From Campylobacter concisus UNSWCS (GTDB taxonomy: Bacteria; Campylobacterota; Campylobacteria; Campylobacterales; Campylobacteraceae): a DNA stretch of 64,000 nt. Of the stretch, positions 26,710 through 36,122 are shown piece by piece. The notes under the pieces were generated by a model. The model was not told the origin of the DNA. It saw only the letters and a program-made list of their open reading frames with translations, and searched no databases. A program made the position numbers and the translations under genes. The stretch covers positions 62,001 through 126,000 of the forward strand of contig NZ_ANNG01000010.1 of assembly GCF_000466685.1 (NCBI RefSeq). The letters are read 5' to 3'. How positions within the stretch are numbered: the first letter of the stretch is position 1; every line of letters begins with the position of its first letter.

Positions 26710-28983
26710 ATGAGCTTAAATAGAAGAGAATTTTTAAAATTCAGTGCAGGAGTTAGCGCAGCTGCATCATCTCTATCAGGTGGTGCTTTGCAAGGTGCTG
26801 CAAATGGAGGCGAAAAGCACGTTCATAGCTTTTGTGAGATGTGCTCTTCAAGGTGTCCTATCGAAGCAAAAGTCGTTGATGGCAAAGTTCGTTTTTTAAG
26901 TGGCAATCCAAAAGCTGGCGGTACAGCAACCTCTCTTTGTGCAAGGGGTGGCTCAGGCTTAAGTCAGCTCTATGATAAAAATAGGATCAAAAAGCCATTA
27001 ATCAGAGCTGGCGAGAGAGGCGAAAATAAATGGCGTGAGGTTAGCTGGGATGAGGCGCTTGACTATGTCGCTTCAAAGATGCTTGAGATCAAGCAAAAGT
27101 ATGGCCCTGAAAGCTTTGTCTTTACCTGTAAAAGCTCGCAAACGCACAAGCTAATGGTAAATTTTGCCTCAGCTTATGGCTCGCCAAACTGCTTTTCACA
27201 CTTTTCATGCTGTCCGATCACCTATCAAATGGTCTGCGAGCAGATGTATGGCATAGCTAAGCTAAAAAGAGACTTTGCAAATGCAAAATACGTTGTAAAT
27301 TTTGGCCACAACCTCTTTGAGGGTATCGTCATAGCTGATGCTAAAAAGCTTGCTAAATTTGCAGCTAGCAAGGATACAAAGCTACTTGTGCTTGAGCCAA
27401 GATTTAGCGTTGTGGCTTCAAAGGCCGATGAGTGGTTACCAGTTAAACCTGGCACCGACCTTGCCTTTGTGCTAGCGCTTATCAACACTTGGATACAAAA
27501 TGGTACTTACGATAAAGAATTTATAGAAAAATTTACAACTGGCTTTGATGAGATTGTTAAAAGCGTAGAGGGCAAAACGCCTGAATGGCAAGAGACAATC
27601 ACTGGCATAAAAGCAAGTGATGTTAGACGCATCGCTGATGAAATTTATAAAGCTGCTCCAAGAGTTATTTTTGATTTTGGGCATAAGACAACTACCACAA
27701 GAGCTGAATACATGAGGACAAAAGCCATCATGGTTGCAAATGCGATGATGGGCAACTGGGAGGTTAAGGGCGGTCTTTTTGGTGGCAAAAACGCAAAGAC
27801 CTTTAACAAGCTAGTTGGCGAGGATAAATTCCCAGTTCTTAAAAACCCAGATGAGAAATTTAAAGTGCCAAAAGTCACTAGACTAGACTTCGCTGGCGAG
27901 GCTGGAGCGCATAAATTTGTAAGCAGAAAACATGGCGTTTTGATGGATATAGATAACGCTATCTTAAACGAGAAGCCTTACGCCATAAAAGGTTGGTTTA
28001 ACATCCGCTTTAACCACCTCATAAATGTGGCTGAGACGATGAAGAGCATAGAGGCGATGAAGAAGCTTGAGCTCATCGTAGTAAGCGATGTCTATCTAAA
28101 CGATATGGCGACCTTTGCTGATGTCATCTTACCTGAGAGCAGCTACCTTGAGCGCGACGAGGGCATAGAGGACAAGTCAGGTCTAAAACCAGCTTATATG
28201 ATAAGAAATAAAGTCGTTGATCCAGTTGGCGACACGAAGGACGGGGCGTTTATCTTTAGAGAGCTAGCACGCCGCATGAAGATAGACGAGCTTTACACTT
28301 GGAACGATATACGTGAGTTTAGGATGCAACAAGCTGGTGGAGATGTAAATTTACTCGCCGCACTAGAAAAAGATGGCTTTATCACGTGGGATGAGCCGGG
28401 AATTTTGTTTAGAGAAAAAGGTTTGATCGATAAATTTGTCGCTAAATATCCAGCAGCTGCTAAATTTGTAGGAGAAAATGGCTTGATGGACGATATGGCT
28501 AAGCTTAAAACAAAAAGCGGCAAGATAGAGCTATTTTTACCTGATGTCGAGGCACAGTTTGCAGGGTATGGCGCGCTAAATGACAAAGATATGGACACAT
28601 TTGACGGACACGAGCTTTGCTTAACTTGTGGCAAAACGCCTATCCATACCAACGGCCACACTCAGGCAGTGCCATTTTTAAATGACCTTATGAGCGATAG
28701 CCCTATCTGGATCAATCCAAACACCGCTAAAAAGCAAAATTTACGTGACGGCGACACGGTTTTAGTCAAAAATAAATTTGGCGAGCAAAAGGGCAAGCTT
28801 ATGGTGACTGAGGGCATTAGAGAAGATACACTCTTTATCTATCACGGCTTTGGACACATCACGCCAGGCCTTAAGAGTATAGATCACGTAGGGCTTAACA
28901 CAAGCGTGCTTCTTGATCCAGCTGAGGGTCCGGTGGCTGCGACTATGGTTACAAATGTTGGCGTTAGCATAAGTAAAGCGTAA
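26710..28983 (+). CDS. psrA: Polysulfide/thiosulfate reductase catalytic subunit (molybdopterin)
   Basis: This 757-residue periplasmic molybdo-bis-MGD enzyme starts with a Tat signal (NRREFLKFS, then an Ala-rich hydrophobic stretch). A [4Fe-4S] site follows: 'CEMCSSRCPIE' and 'SLCARGGSG'. 'PNCFSHFSCCPITYQM' contains the likely Mo-ligand Cys of the Psr/Phs group. The C-terminal cofactor domain is complete ('IYHGFGHITPGL'). With psrB and psrC it forms a quinol-linked respiratory complex. Reduction of polysulfide, thiosulfate or tetrathionate cannot be separated by eye. Confidence 0.85.
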   Translation: MSLNRREFLKFSAGVSAAASSLSGGALQGAANGGEKHVHSFCEMCSSRCPIEAKVVDGKVRFLSGNPKAGGTATSLCARGGSGLSQLYDKNRIKKPLIRAGERGENKWREVSWDEALDYVASKMLEIKQKYGPESFVFTCKSSQTHKLMVNFASAYGSPNCFSHFSCCPITYQMVCEQMYGIAKLKRDFANAKYVVNFGHNLFEGIVIADAKKLAKFAASKDTKLLVLEPRFSVVASKADEWLPVKPGTDLAFVLALINTWIQNGTYDKEFIEKFTTGFDEIVKSVEGKTPEWQETITGIKASDVRRIADEIYKAAPRVIFDFGHKTTTTRAEYMRTKAIMVANAMMGNWEVKGGLFGGKNAKTFNKLVGEDKFPVLKNPDEKFKVPKVTRLDFAGEAGAHKFVSRKHGVLMDIDNAILNEKPYAIKGWFNIRFNHLINVAETMKSIEAMKKLELIVVSDVYLNDMATFADVILPESSYLERDEGIEDKSGLKPAYMIRNKVVDPVGDTKDGAFIFRELARRMKIDELYTWNDIREFRMQQAGGDVNLLAALEKDGFITWDEPGILFREKGLIDKFVAKYPAAAKFVGENGLMDDMAKLKTKSGKIELFLPDVEAQFAGYGALNDKDMDTFDGHELCLTCGKTPIHTNGHTQAVPFLNDLMSDSPIWINPNTAKKQNLRDGDTVLVKNKFGEQKGKLMVTEGIREDTLFIYHGFGHITPGLKSIDHVGLNTSVLLDPAEGPVAATMVTNVGVSISKA

Positions 28984-28992
28984 GGATAGAAA

Positions 28993-29556
28993 ATGAAAAA
29001 ATATATGATGATACATGATGAAAATTTATGCATCGGCTGTCAAGGCTGCTCGGTAGCTTGCAGAAGTGCAAACAACGTGCCAAGGGGACTTTACCGCTTT
29101 CAGGTGCATGCAAAGATGAGTGGGACATTTCCAAATTTAAAGACTGACTTTTTACGTCAAAGCTGCGTTATGTGCGAAGATGCACCTTGTGTTGAGGTTT
29201 GCCCAACTGGCGCTAGCTTTAAAACGGCTGATGGCGTGACACTGCTTGATCATAGAATTTGCGTTAGCTGCAAGTACTGCATCCTAGCCTGTCCATACGA
29301 CGCTCGCTACGTCTTGCCAGATGGCGAGATAGGCAAATGCACATTTTGCTATGAGAGCAGGCTAGAAGAGGGCAAAGACCCAGCTTGTGTTAGCGTCTGC
29401 CCTACAAATGCACTAACTTTTGGCGACGTAAATGATGAAAACTCTAAAATTTCAAAGAAACTAAAAGAGAGCAAATATTACTTGCCAAAAGCGGAGTTAA
29501 ACACAAAACCTTCACTTGCGATGATCGCAAATACAAAAGGAGCACACCATGAATAA
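28993..29556 (+). CDS. psrB: Psr/Phs electron-transfer subunit, four [4Fe-4S] clusters
   Basis: A 187-residue ferredoxin-like protein with the Cys pattern for four cubane clusters: 'CIGCQGCSVACR', 'CVMCEDAPCVEVCPTGA', 'CVSCKYCILACPYDAR' and 'CTFCYESRLEEGKDPACVSV' (the last continuing to CP). It has no signal peptide and would be exported bound to PsrA through the Tat system. It starts nine bases after psrA stops and overlaps psrC by eight bases. Confidence 0.9.
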   Translation: MKKYMMIHDENLCIGCQGCSVACRSANNVPRGLYRFQVHAKMSGTFPNLKTDFLRQSCVMCEDAPCVEVCPTGASFKTADGVTLLDHRICVSCKYCILACPYDARYVLPDGEIGKCTFCYESRLEEGKDPACVSVCPTNALTFGDVNDENSKISKKLKESKYYLPKAELNTKPSLAMIANTKGAHHE

Positions 29557-30484
29557 CATGTCAGGAAGCTTAGCTCAATACACAGAAATTTACTGGGGCT
29601 GGCCGATAGCTTTTTATCTATTTTTAGCAGGACTTAGTGCAGGTGCTAGCATCGTTGCTGTGCTTATCTCAAATAAATTTGGCAAGGATAACTACTACTT
29701 TAAAGCAGCCGCCCTTATCGCTCCAGTGGCGATCATCCTTGGACTTGCCCTTTTGGTGCTTGATCTTGGCAAGCCGCTTAGCTTTTACTGGATACTTTTG
29801 CTTTATAACTTTGACTCAGTTATGTCAATAGGCGTTGCGCTACTTCTAGTTTATACGCCTCTTAGCGTTATATACGCGCTTGGAGCATTTAAAAATGAGA
29901 TAGCATCGCTTAAAATTTCTCTTTTTGACGCGCTTGCAAATTTAGCTAGCAAGCTTTCAGGTTTGCTTGGAGTTTTGCTTTTCATCTTAGGCATCGGCGT
30001 TGGCGCATATACGGGCTTTTTGCTAAGCGCAGCTCACAAGATCGCACTTTGGAACACACCAGTTTTGCCACTATTATTCTTAGTTTCTGGCTTAAGCTGT
30101 GCTGGTGCATTTACACTGCTTCTTGGCGTGCTAAAAGATGAAAAGAGAGCGCAAAACCAAACTGCACACTTTTTATTAAAATTTGACTTTTTAGCGATAA
30201 TAGTCGATTTTTTGCTGATAGTTGCTCTTTTCATGGTCGTAAAAGGTGCAAGTGCAAGCGGCGCAGATGCCGTAGCAAACGCACTTAGCGCAAATTCTCT
30301 TGGGCTGATGTTTTATATCGGCGTCATAGGTCTTGGTATGGCTGTGCCTATCATTTTAGATTTAAGTGTTTTAAAGGTGCATGATTTCAAACGCGAATTT
30401 GCCGTGCTAAACGCTATTTTAGTCATTTGTGGTGTCTTTTTGCTAAGATATTACATAGTCTATGCAGGACAAATTTTTATTTAA
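29549..30484 (+). CDS. psrC: NrfD/PsrC-type membrane anchor, quinol-oxidising subunit
   Basis: This 311-residue protein has eight hydrophobic segments and the NrfD-family start 'WGWPIAFYLFLAGLSAGAS'. A conserved charged residue follows in 'LDLGKPLSFYWILL'. It anchors PsrAB and passes electrons from menaquinol. It is the last gene of the psr operon, with a two-component system 90 bases on. No clear terminator separates them. Confidence 0.87.
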   Translation: MNNMSGSLAQYTEIYWGWPIAFYLFLAGLSAGASIVAVLISNKFGKDNYYFKAAALIAPVAIILGLALLVLDLGKPLSFYWILLLYNFDSVMSIGVALLLVYTPLSVIYALGAFKNEIASLKISLFDALANLASKLSGLLGVLLFILGIGVGAYTGFLLSAAHKIALWNTPVLPLLFLVSGLSCAGAFTLLLGVLKDEKRAQNQTAHFLLKFDFLAIIVDFLLIVALFMVVKGASASGADAVANALSANSLGLMFYIGVIGLGMAVPIILDLSVLKVHDFKREFAVLNAILVICGVFLLRYYIVYAGQIFI

Positions 30485-30574
30485 TACTTAAAAAAGAATT
30501 TTAATTTGAAATTTACCTATTAAGTATTACAATAGATAAAAATCTTATTAAAGTTTGTTTTTTAGGAGAGCATT

Positions 30575-31243
30575 TTGAAGATTTTGCTTTTAGAAGATGA
30601 TTTGGGGTTTCAAGAGAGCGTCTGTGAGTTTTTGCAGACGCTTGGTTATGAAGTTACAGCGGTGAGCGACGGTCAAGAGGCTTGCGACTTGATAGAGAAA
30701 AATTTCTATCACCTTTTTATACTTGACATAAAAGTGCCTGGAGTAAATGGTCACGAGGTCATTAAGTATATAAGAAGTCTAAATCCAAACGCTCCTATCA
30801 TGATAACGACATCTCTAGTCGATATAGACGATATGGCGATCGGATACGAGCTTGGCTGTAATGAGTATCTAAAAAAGCCATTTGAGCTAGCTGAGCTTAA
30901 ATTTAGAGTTGCTGAGCTTATGCGAAAATACTATGGCACTGACGATAAAAACATAGTTAAGATAAATGACGAGTTTAGCTTTAACCTAAACAAGCGTGTG
31001 CTATATAAAAACGACAAAGCTGTTGATCTTAGTGCAAAAGAGGTCGCTTTGGTCGAGTGTTTAGTCTCACACTTAAATTCTTACGTCAGTATGGAGGAGC
31101 TTAGAGATCTTGTCTGGAATGACAAAGATATAGAGGGCGCTGATATAAGAATGCACGTTTTAAAGATAAGAAACAAGACAACAAACGACTTTATCATCTC
31201 AAAGAGGCGCATAGGCTACAAGATAGATGCACAAGAGCTTTAA
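30575..31243 (+). CDS. OmpR-type response regulator
   Basis: The 222-residue protein has a receiver domain with acidic pair Asp8-Asp9, phospho-acceptor Asp51 in 'LFILDIKVPG', Thr in 'MITTS' and Lys in 'YLKKPFE'. A C-terminal winged helix with 'VYKNDKAVDLSAKE'-like wording (here LYKNDKAVDLSAKE) and 'RMHVLKIRNK' follows. AGGAG precedes the TTG start. It overlaps the histidine kinase by 17 bases. The position after psrABC suggests control of that operon or of sulfur-compound respiration, but this is inference. Confidence 0.9.
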   Translation: MKILLLEDDLGFQESVCEFLQTLGYEVTAVSDGQEACDLIEKNFYHLFILDIKVPGVNGHEVIKYIRSLNPNAPIMITTSLVDIDDMAIGYELGCNEYLKKPFELAELKFRVAELMRKYYGTDDKNIVKINDEFSFNLNKRVLYKNDKAVDLSAKEVALVECLVSHLNSYVSMEELRDLVWNDKDIEGADIRMHVLKIRNKTTNDFIISKRRIGYKIDAQEL

Positions 31244-32333
31244 GATCCAGATCATAGCGACATTTGTCATAATGTCGCTTTTTTGCTTTCAAAGCTTTGT
31301 GATCTTAAATTTAAGCCAGAAAAACAGCAGCTCAAAAGCCCTTTTTGGTGCTATGAAGCATGAAACCATCATCAAAAATTCATTTCTTAAAAACGAAAAT
31401 ATAGCTAGCTCATTAAAATATAAATTTGCCATCTATGATGTAAATTTTAAACCCATCATCTCAACCCTTACCAAAGAGCCAAGCAGCTTTAAATTTGTAA
31501 CTCTAGAAGAGAGCGGGTATCTCTTTTACAAGAGCTTTTTTATAAAAGATAAGACCCCTTACTACATCGTCGTAGAAAAGGAGCTTGATAACAAAAAGAA
31601 CATATTTTTAACAGCTCTTATGCTGCTTGTCATCCTTGTGGCAGTGCTTTTTATCGTCTATTTTTTATATCTAAGTAGCGTTAAGCCTTACAAAGAGTTT
31701 CAAAAATATATGAACAACTTCTTTAACGACGCTATGCACGAGCTCAAGACCCCACTTGGCGTAGCTGGCATGAACCTTGAGATGCTGGGACTTGAAAACA
31801 AGTATATAACCCGCATCAAAAACGCCCTAAAACAGATGCAAATAACCTACGAAGATGTCGAGTTTTTTATAAAGCGTGGCTATATCAAATTTCCACTTGA
31901 GAGGCTAAATTTAGGCGAGTATGTTAAAGAGCGAGTGAAATTTCTCTCAAGCGTGGCTGATGTCAAGCACATCGTAGTAAAGACAAATTTAGCAAGCGAG
32001 GCATTTACTATGCTAAGCAAGGTCGAAGCTCAGCGCATCATCGATAACACCATTACAAACGCCATAAAATACAGCTCAAAAGAGAGCGAGATAATAGTAA
32101 ATTTAGAGCTTGAAGCAGAGCTTATAAAGCTTAGCGTGCAGGACTTTGGCAAGGGGATAAAGGACGTCAAAAGGGTCTGGAAAAGATACGTGAGAGAGGA
32201 TGAAATTCAAGGCGGTTTTGGTCTTGGGCTAAATATCGTCAGTGAAATTTGCCAAAAACATGACATTTTATATGGCGTTGATAGCGTTTATGGCGAGGGC
32301 AGCACCTTTTACTACAAATTTAAACGAGCTTAG
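31227..32333 (+). CDS. Sensor histidine kinase
   Basis: This 368-residue protein has two membrane segments (about 8-28 and 130-152) bounding a periplasmic sensor of about 100 residues. A HisKA-like helix carries the phospho-acceptor His in 'DAMHELKTPLG'. The ATPase domain shows the N-box 'NTITNAIKYSS', 'DFGKGI' and 'GGFGLGLNIV'. No HAMP domain is obvious. It pairs with the overlapping response regulator upstream. The signal sensed is unknown. Confidence 0.88.
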   Translation: MHKSFKIQIIATFVIMSLFCFQSFVILNLSQKNSSSKALFGAMKHETIIKNSFLKNENIASSLKYKFAIYDVNFKPIISTLTKEPSSFKFVTLEESGYLFYKSFFIKDKTPYYIVVEKELDNKKNIFLTALMLLVILVAVLFIVYFLYLSSVKPYKEFQKYMNNFFNDAMHELKTPLGVAGMNLEMLGLENKYITRIKNALKQMQITYEDVEFFIKRGYIKFPLERLNLGEYVKERVKFLSSVADVKHIVVKTNLASEAFTMLSKVEAQRIIDNTITNAIKYSSKESEIIVNLELEAELIKLSVQDFGKGIKDVKRVWKRYVREDEIQGGFGLGLNIVSEICQKHDILYGVDSVYGEGSTFYYKFKRA

Positions 32334-32382
32334 ATTAAGCATAAAAGCGTAAAATGAAGCCTTAAATTTAGAAGGAAAAACT

Positions 32383-33393
32383 TTGGATAGAATCGTTGAA
32401 ATCGAAAAAGTAAGCTTTGAAAACGACTTTGAAGTCTCGCTAAGACCTAGCAAATTTGAAGACTACATCGGTCAAGAAAAGATAAAACAAAATTTAGACG
32501 TCTTTATAAAAGCAGCCAAAAAGCGAAATGAGTGCCTAGACCACGTGCTTTTTTACGGCCCTCCAGGACTTGGTAAAACCACCCTTGCTCACATCATCGC
32601 AAACGAAATGGGCGTAAGTATCAAAATGACCGCAGCGCCGATGATAGAAAAGAGTGGCGACCTAGCAGCGATCCTTACAAATTTACAAGAGGGCGACGTG
32701 CTTTTTATCGATGAGATACACCGCCTAAGCCCAGCTATCGAAGAGGTGCTTTACCCTGCGATGGAGGACTTTAGGCTAGACATCATCATAGGCTCAGGGC
32801 CTGCAGCTCAGACTATCAAGATAGACTTGCCAAAATTTACGCTTATTGGCGCAACGACACGTGCTGGTATGATCTCAGCGCCTTTAAGAGATCGCTTTGG
32901 GATGGATTTTAGGCTGCAGTTTTATACAAGCAGCGAGCTAAGCCGTATTGTGCAGATCGCCTCAGCTAAGCTTGGTAAAGAGTGCGATAAAAATGCCTCG
33001 CTTGAGATCGCCAAACGCTCACGTGCCACGCCAAGGATTGCTCTTAGACTGCTAAAGCGTATCCGCGACTTTGCCGAGGTAAATGACGAGCAAATCATCA
33101 GCCACGAGCGCGCAAAAGAGGGGCTTAATGCGCTTGGCGTAAATTCGCTTGGATTTGATGAGATGGATATTAGGTATTTAGAAATTTTGATGCAAGCAAG
33201 GCGCCGTCCGATGGGGCTTAGCACGATCGCTGCGGCACTTAGTGAGGACGAGGGCACGGTTGAGGACGTTATAGAGCCATATCTGCTTGCAAATGGCTTT
33301 ATAGAGCGCACAGCAAAGGGCAGGATCGCAAGTGCGAAGTGCTTTGAGACCTTTAACGTCAAGATCGACATCGAAAAAGGGCTTTTTGAGTAG
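32383..33393 (+). CDS. ruvB: Holliday junction DNA helicase RuvB
   Basis: RuvB drives branch migration of Holliday junctions with RuvA. The 336-residue AAA+ protein has '[14 protein letters not shown]', Walker A 'GPPGLGKTT', Walker B 'LFIDEIHRL', sensor I 'IGATTRAGM' and the C-terminal winged helix with '[13 protein letters not shown]'. The start is TTG after GAAGGA. Only RuvB is here; ruvA and ruvC are not in the window, as is usual for Campylobacter. Confidence 0.97.
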   Translation: MDRIVEIEKVSFENDFEVSLRPSKFEDYIGQEKIKQNLDVFIKAAKKRNECLDHVLFYGPPGLGKTTLAHIIANEMGVSIKMTAAPMIEKSGDLAAILTNLQEGDVLFIDEIHRLSPAIEEVLYPAMEDFRLDIIIGSGPAAQTIKIDLPKFTLIGATTRAGMISAPLRDRFGMDFRLQFYTSSELSRIVQIASAKLGKECDKNASLEIAKRSRATPRIALRLLKRIRDFAEVNDEQIISHERAKEGLNALGVNSLGFDEMDIRYLEILMQARRRPMGLSTIAAALSEDEGTVEDVIEPYLLANGFIERTAKGRIASAKCFETFNVKIDIEKGLFE

Positions 33394-33416
33394 CGAAATT
33401 TAAATTTGGAGCAAAA

Positions 33417-34496
33417 ATGGGCGAGCCACATCTTTGTCCTAAGTGCAAGCAAAGGACGATTTACTTTGACGGGATTTGTTATGAGTGCAGGCAAAAAGAG
33501 AAGCTGGAGTTTTACGAGGGCTTAAGCGAAGATGAGATCAAAAAGAGGCAGAAAGATATCCTCGCTCGCATTGACGAGCTATATAAATATGATGAAATTT
33601 ACAGCGACCTCACATATATTTTTTATCTGCATGGCATTTGCGACGAGCAGATCATCGAAGAAGTGACAAAAAACAGCGGGTACTACCCACCTGAAATTTA
33701 CAAAAAGGCTTCAATAAAGATCAGAGATGAGCTTATAAAGAGGCTTTCAAGCGAAGAAAATATAGTCAAGCTAAATCACATCCTATCAGCACTTGCATGG
33801 CAGGGCGATGAGGTGGTGAGAGAGCTATTTTTTAGGCTTTATGGTACGTCAAAGCCTTGGAAGACGAAGCTTTATGCCGACACTGACGCATATGTTCAGA
33901 CTGCTGGCTGGAGTTTTGATAGCAGTGGCAAGAGAAGAAGCCTAGTTTTTGATAAGTGCTTTACCTGCCAGCCAAGCCAAAGCGCAGAGGCAAGCGTTAA
34001 ATTTAAAGCACTAAGTGATGAAAAGTGTAAATTTTGTAGCGGCGAGATGCTAGAACTCACCATCAAAAAAGAGAGCCTAAAGCGGCTTGGTTTGGAGCTT
34101 AAAAATGACGCTGTGCTTAAGTTTTGCCCGACCTGTGTTGGCTTTGTGCAGTACTTTTGCCAAAATGACGGCAATAATGTGCAAACAGAGGTAGTAGGTG
34201 AGGGTGAGAGCGAAGACTATGTAAGAGAGGCTGTGGCAACGCTTGACGGGCAAAAATTTGAGCTAGCAAACGAGGTCTGTATGCACTATGCGGCTATGAT
34301 CGATGGTGAAATTTTACTTGGAGGATATCCGCAGTGGCAGCAAGACAGCGAGTATCTAGCCTGCCCAAAATGTGGTAAAACGATGAAATATCTAGCGCAA
34401 ATTCCTTTTGGTGGCTTGATAGACGGCGAGGGCACGATCTATATGCAAATTTGTGATGAGTGTGAGGTTGTCGGAGCAAATTTTCAGTGCACGTAA
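33417..34496 (+). CDS. Zinc-ribbon protein of unknown function
   Basis: The 359-residue protein opens with a zinc ribbon ('CPKCKQRTIYFDGICYEC') and has four more Cys pairs: 'CFTCQPS', 'CKFCSGEM', 'CPTCVGF' and 'CPKCGKT', with a closing 'CDEC'. The last third ('GGYPQWQQ' followed by 'YLAQIPFGG') resembles the DUF1963/YwqG group, which often has 'GGYP' and 'LQI' motifs. A region at about 45-130 is helical. It lies 23 bases after ruvB and is probably co-transcribed. A nucleic-acid or protein-binding role is a guess only. Confidence 0.65.
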   Translation: MGEPHLCPKCKQRTIYFDGICYECRQKEKLEFYEGLSEDEIKKRQKDILARIDELYKYDEIYSDLTYIFYLHGICDEQIIEEVTKNSGYYPPEIYKKASIKIRDELIKRLSSEENIVKLNHILSALAWQGDEVVRELFFRLYGTSKPWKTKLYADTDAYVQTAGWSFDSSGKRRSLVFDKCFTCQPSQSAEASVKFKALSDEKCKFCSGEMLELTIKKESLKRLGLELKNDAVLKFCPTCVGFVQYFCQNDGNNVQTEVVGEGESEDYVREAVATLDGQKFELANEVCMHYAAMIDGEILLGGYPQWQQDSEYLACPKCGKTMKYLAQIPFGGLIDGEGTIYMQICDECEVVGANFQCT

Positions 34497-34696
34497 AAGG
34501 CTAAATTTATAGGAGCTTTCGAGCTAGAAAATTTACGTAAGGCATAAATTTATCTAAATTTATTAAGCGGTGGCAGGCTAAAAATGCCAAAAGCCAGCTC
34601 TTTGCAAATTTGGCACCAGAGCGTTTTAGTAAATTTATCAAGCAAATGAGTAGCTTTGATAAATCTGCTATAATTACCCCATTTTAAGGGAGCAAG

Positions 34697-35737
34697 ATGA
34701 ATAATAGGCTGTTTTTTGGAATTTTTGCGTTTTGTGCTTTGGCTTTGGTGGTCTATCTTTTTAAACCATTTTTACTTGATATTTTTATCGCAGCGCTGCT
34801 CGCGGTGGCTGTTGCAAACGTGCAGATCGCATTTTTAACGCTTACTAAAAACCGCAAAACGCTCTCGTCAGGTCTTACGACATTTGCGCTTCTTTGTTTG
34901 TTTATCGCACCACTTCTTTACGCAGTCGTAGAGATCGCGAAATACGCAGCTGGCTTTGACATAAACAACGTCACAAAGACGATCGAGTTTATCAAAAACT
35001 ACGACTTTAGCCTGCCAGAGTCGATAAATTTCTTAGAGCCAAAGATAAAGGAATTTATAGGTGGGCTTGATATCAAGATGCTATTTTCGCAAGTCGCTGC
35101 TAATCTTGCAAATTTAGGCAAGCTAAGCCTTAAATTTGGTGTTGATATGATCATCATCCTAGTCTTTTTCTTCTTTTGCAACCTTTACGGTAACGAGCTT
35201 ATAAACTACCTAAAAGAGGCGCTTCCCCTTAAAAAAGAGGACACTGAGTCGATACTAAGCGAGGTTGGCAACGTGATGGGCGTCGTTTTTTACTCAACCA
35301 TCGCAAATATGATCATTCAGGGCTTTTTGTTTGCCATTATCACCAGTTTTTACGGCTATGACGGCGTGCTAACTGGCATATTTTTTAGCTTCGCTTCACT
35401 CATCCCAGTCGTTGGCGGCTTTTTGGCGTGGGCGCCTATTAGTATCTATGAGTTTGCAAATGGCAACACAGCAGCCGCTATCACGATCGCACTTTACACT
35501 ATTATCGTGATCTCGTTTGGCGCTGATACCTTGCTAAAGCCGCTTGTTATTAAATTTATAAACTCAAAATTAGTCAAGATACCAACAAAGATAAACGAGC
35601 TACTCATCTTTTTTGCGATGATCGCTGGTATCACGACGTTTGGCTTCTGGGGCGTGATACTTGGACCTGCGATCGTGACATTTTTTGTTTCAACGATCAA
35701 GCTTTACACGCTTTTGCGAGAGAGAAATTTCGTATAA
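34697..35737 (+). CDS. AI-2E family (PerM/YdiK-like) membrane transporter
   Basis: This 346-residue inner-membrane protein has about seven or eight hydrophobic segments and family landmarks 'LLAVAVANVQ', 'FFFCNLYGNELINYL', 'GFLFAIITSFYGYDGVLTGI', 'ASLIPVVGGFLAWAPI' and 'GVILGPAIVTF'. The AI-2E transporter family includes proteins exporting small molecules or exchanging ions. The substrate here is unknown. AAGGGAG precedes the ATG, with a TATAAT at 34670-34675 close upstream. Confidence 0.82.
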   Translation: MNNRLFFGIFAFCALALVVYLFKPFLLDIFIAALLAVAVANVQIAFLTLTKNRKTLSSGLTTFALLCLFIAPLLYAVVEIAKYAAGFDINNVTKTIEFIKNYDFSLPESINFLEPKIKEFIGGLDIKMLFSQVAANLANLGKLSLKFGVDMIIILVFFFFCNLYGNELINYLKEALPLKKEDTESILSEVGNVMGVVFYSTIANMIIQGFLFAIITSFYGYDGVLTGIFFSFASLIPVVGGFLAWAPISIYEFANGNTAAAITIALYTIIVISFGADTLLKPLVIKFINSKLVKIPTKINELLIFFAMIAGITTFGFWGVILGPAIVTFFVSTIKLYTLLRERNFV

Positions 35738-35750
35738 AATAGGGGCAAAA

Positions 35751-36122
35751 ATGATATATGAAGATAAATTTATAAGAGTTGAGCGCGAAAAGAACGAGCT
35801 TCCGTGGGTGAAAATTTTTAGCGCAAAGCCATATAGGGAGCTAAGTGACTGTGATGAGGCGAGTAGGGCTAGACTTTTTGAGGCTATGCTGGTGGCTGAA
35901 AAGGCTATGCTTGAGTTTTATAAACCAACTAAGATAAACATCGCAAGCTTTGGAAACTACGTGCCACACGTGCATATTCACGTTATTGCGAGATTTGAAA
36001 ACGATGCTTTTTTCCCAGATAGCGTTTGGGCTAGCTCCAGAAGAAAAAGCGAGCTTGAGCTGCCTAAATTTGACGAATTTGCTAAATTTTTAGAAAAAAA
36101 ACTAAGGTCTAGTTTTGAGTAA
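35751..36122 (+). CDS. HIT-family nucleotide hydrolase/transferase
   Basis: The start at 35751 is chosen because GGGGCAAAA lies just before it and upstream residues do not match the family. The 123-residue protein has the histidine triad 'NYVPHVHIHVIARF', here with the first His after Pro as in HIT proteins acting on dinucleoside polyphosphates or nucleoside phosphoramidates. It follows the AI-2E gene by 13 bases and overlaps the next gene by eight. The substrate is not determined. Confidence 0.82.
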   Translation: MIYEDKFIRVEREKNELPWVKIFSAKPYRELSDCDEASRARLFEAMLVAEKAMLEFYKPTKINIASFGNYVPHVHIHVIARFENDAFFPDSVWASSRRKSELELPKFDEFAKFLEKKLRSSFE

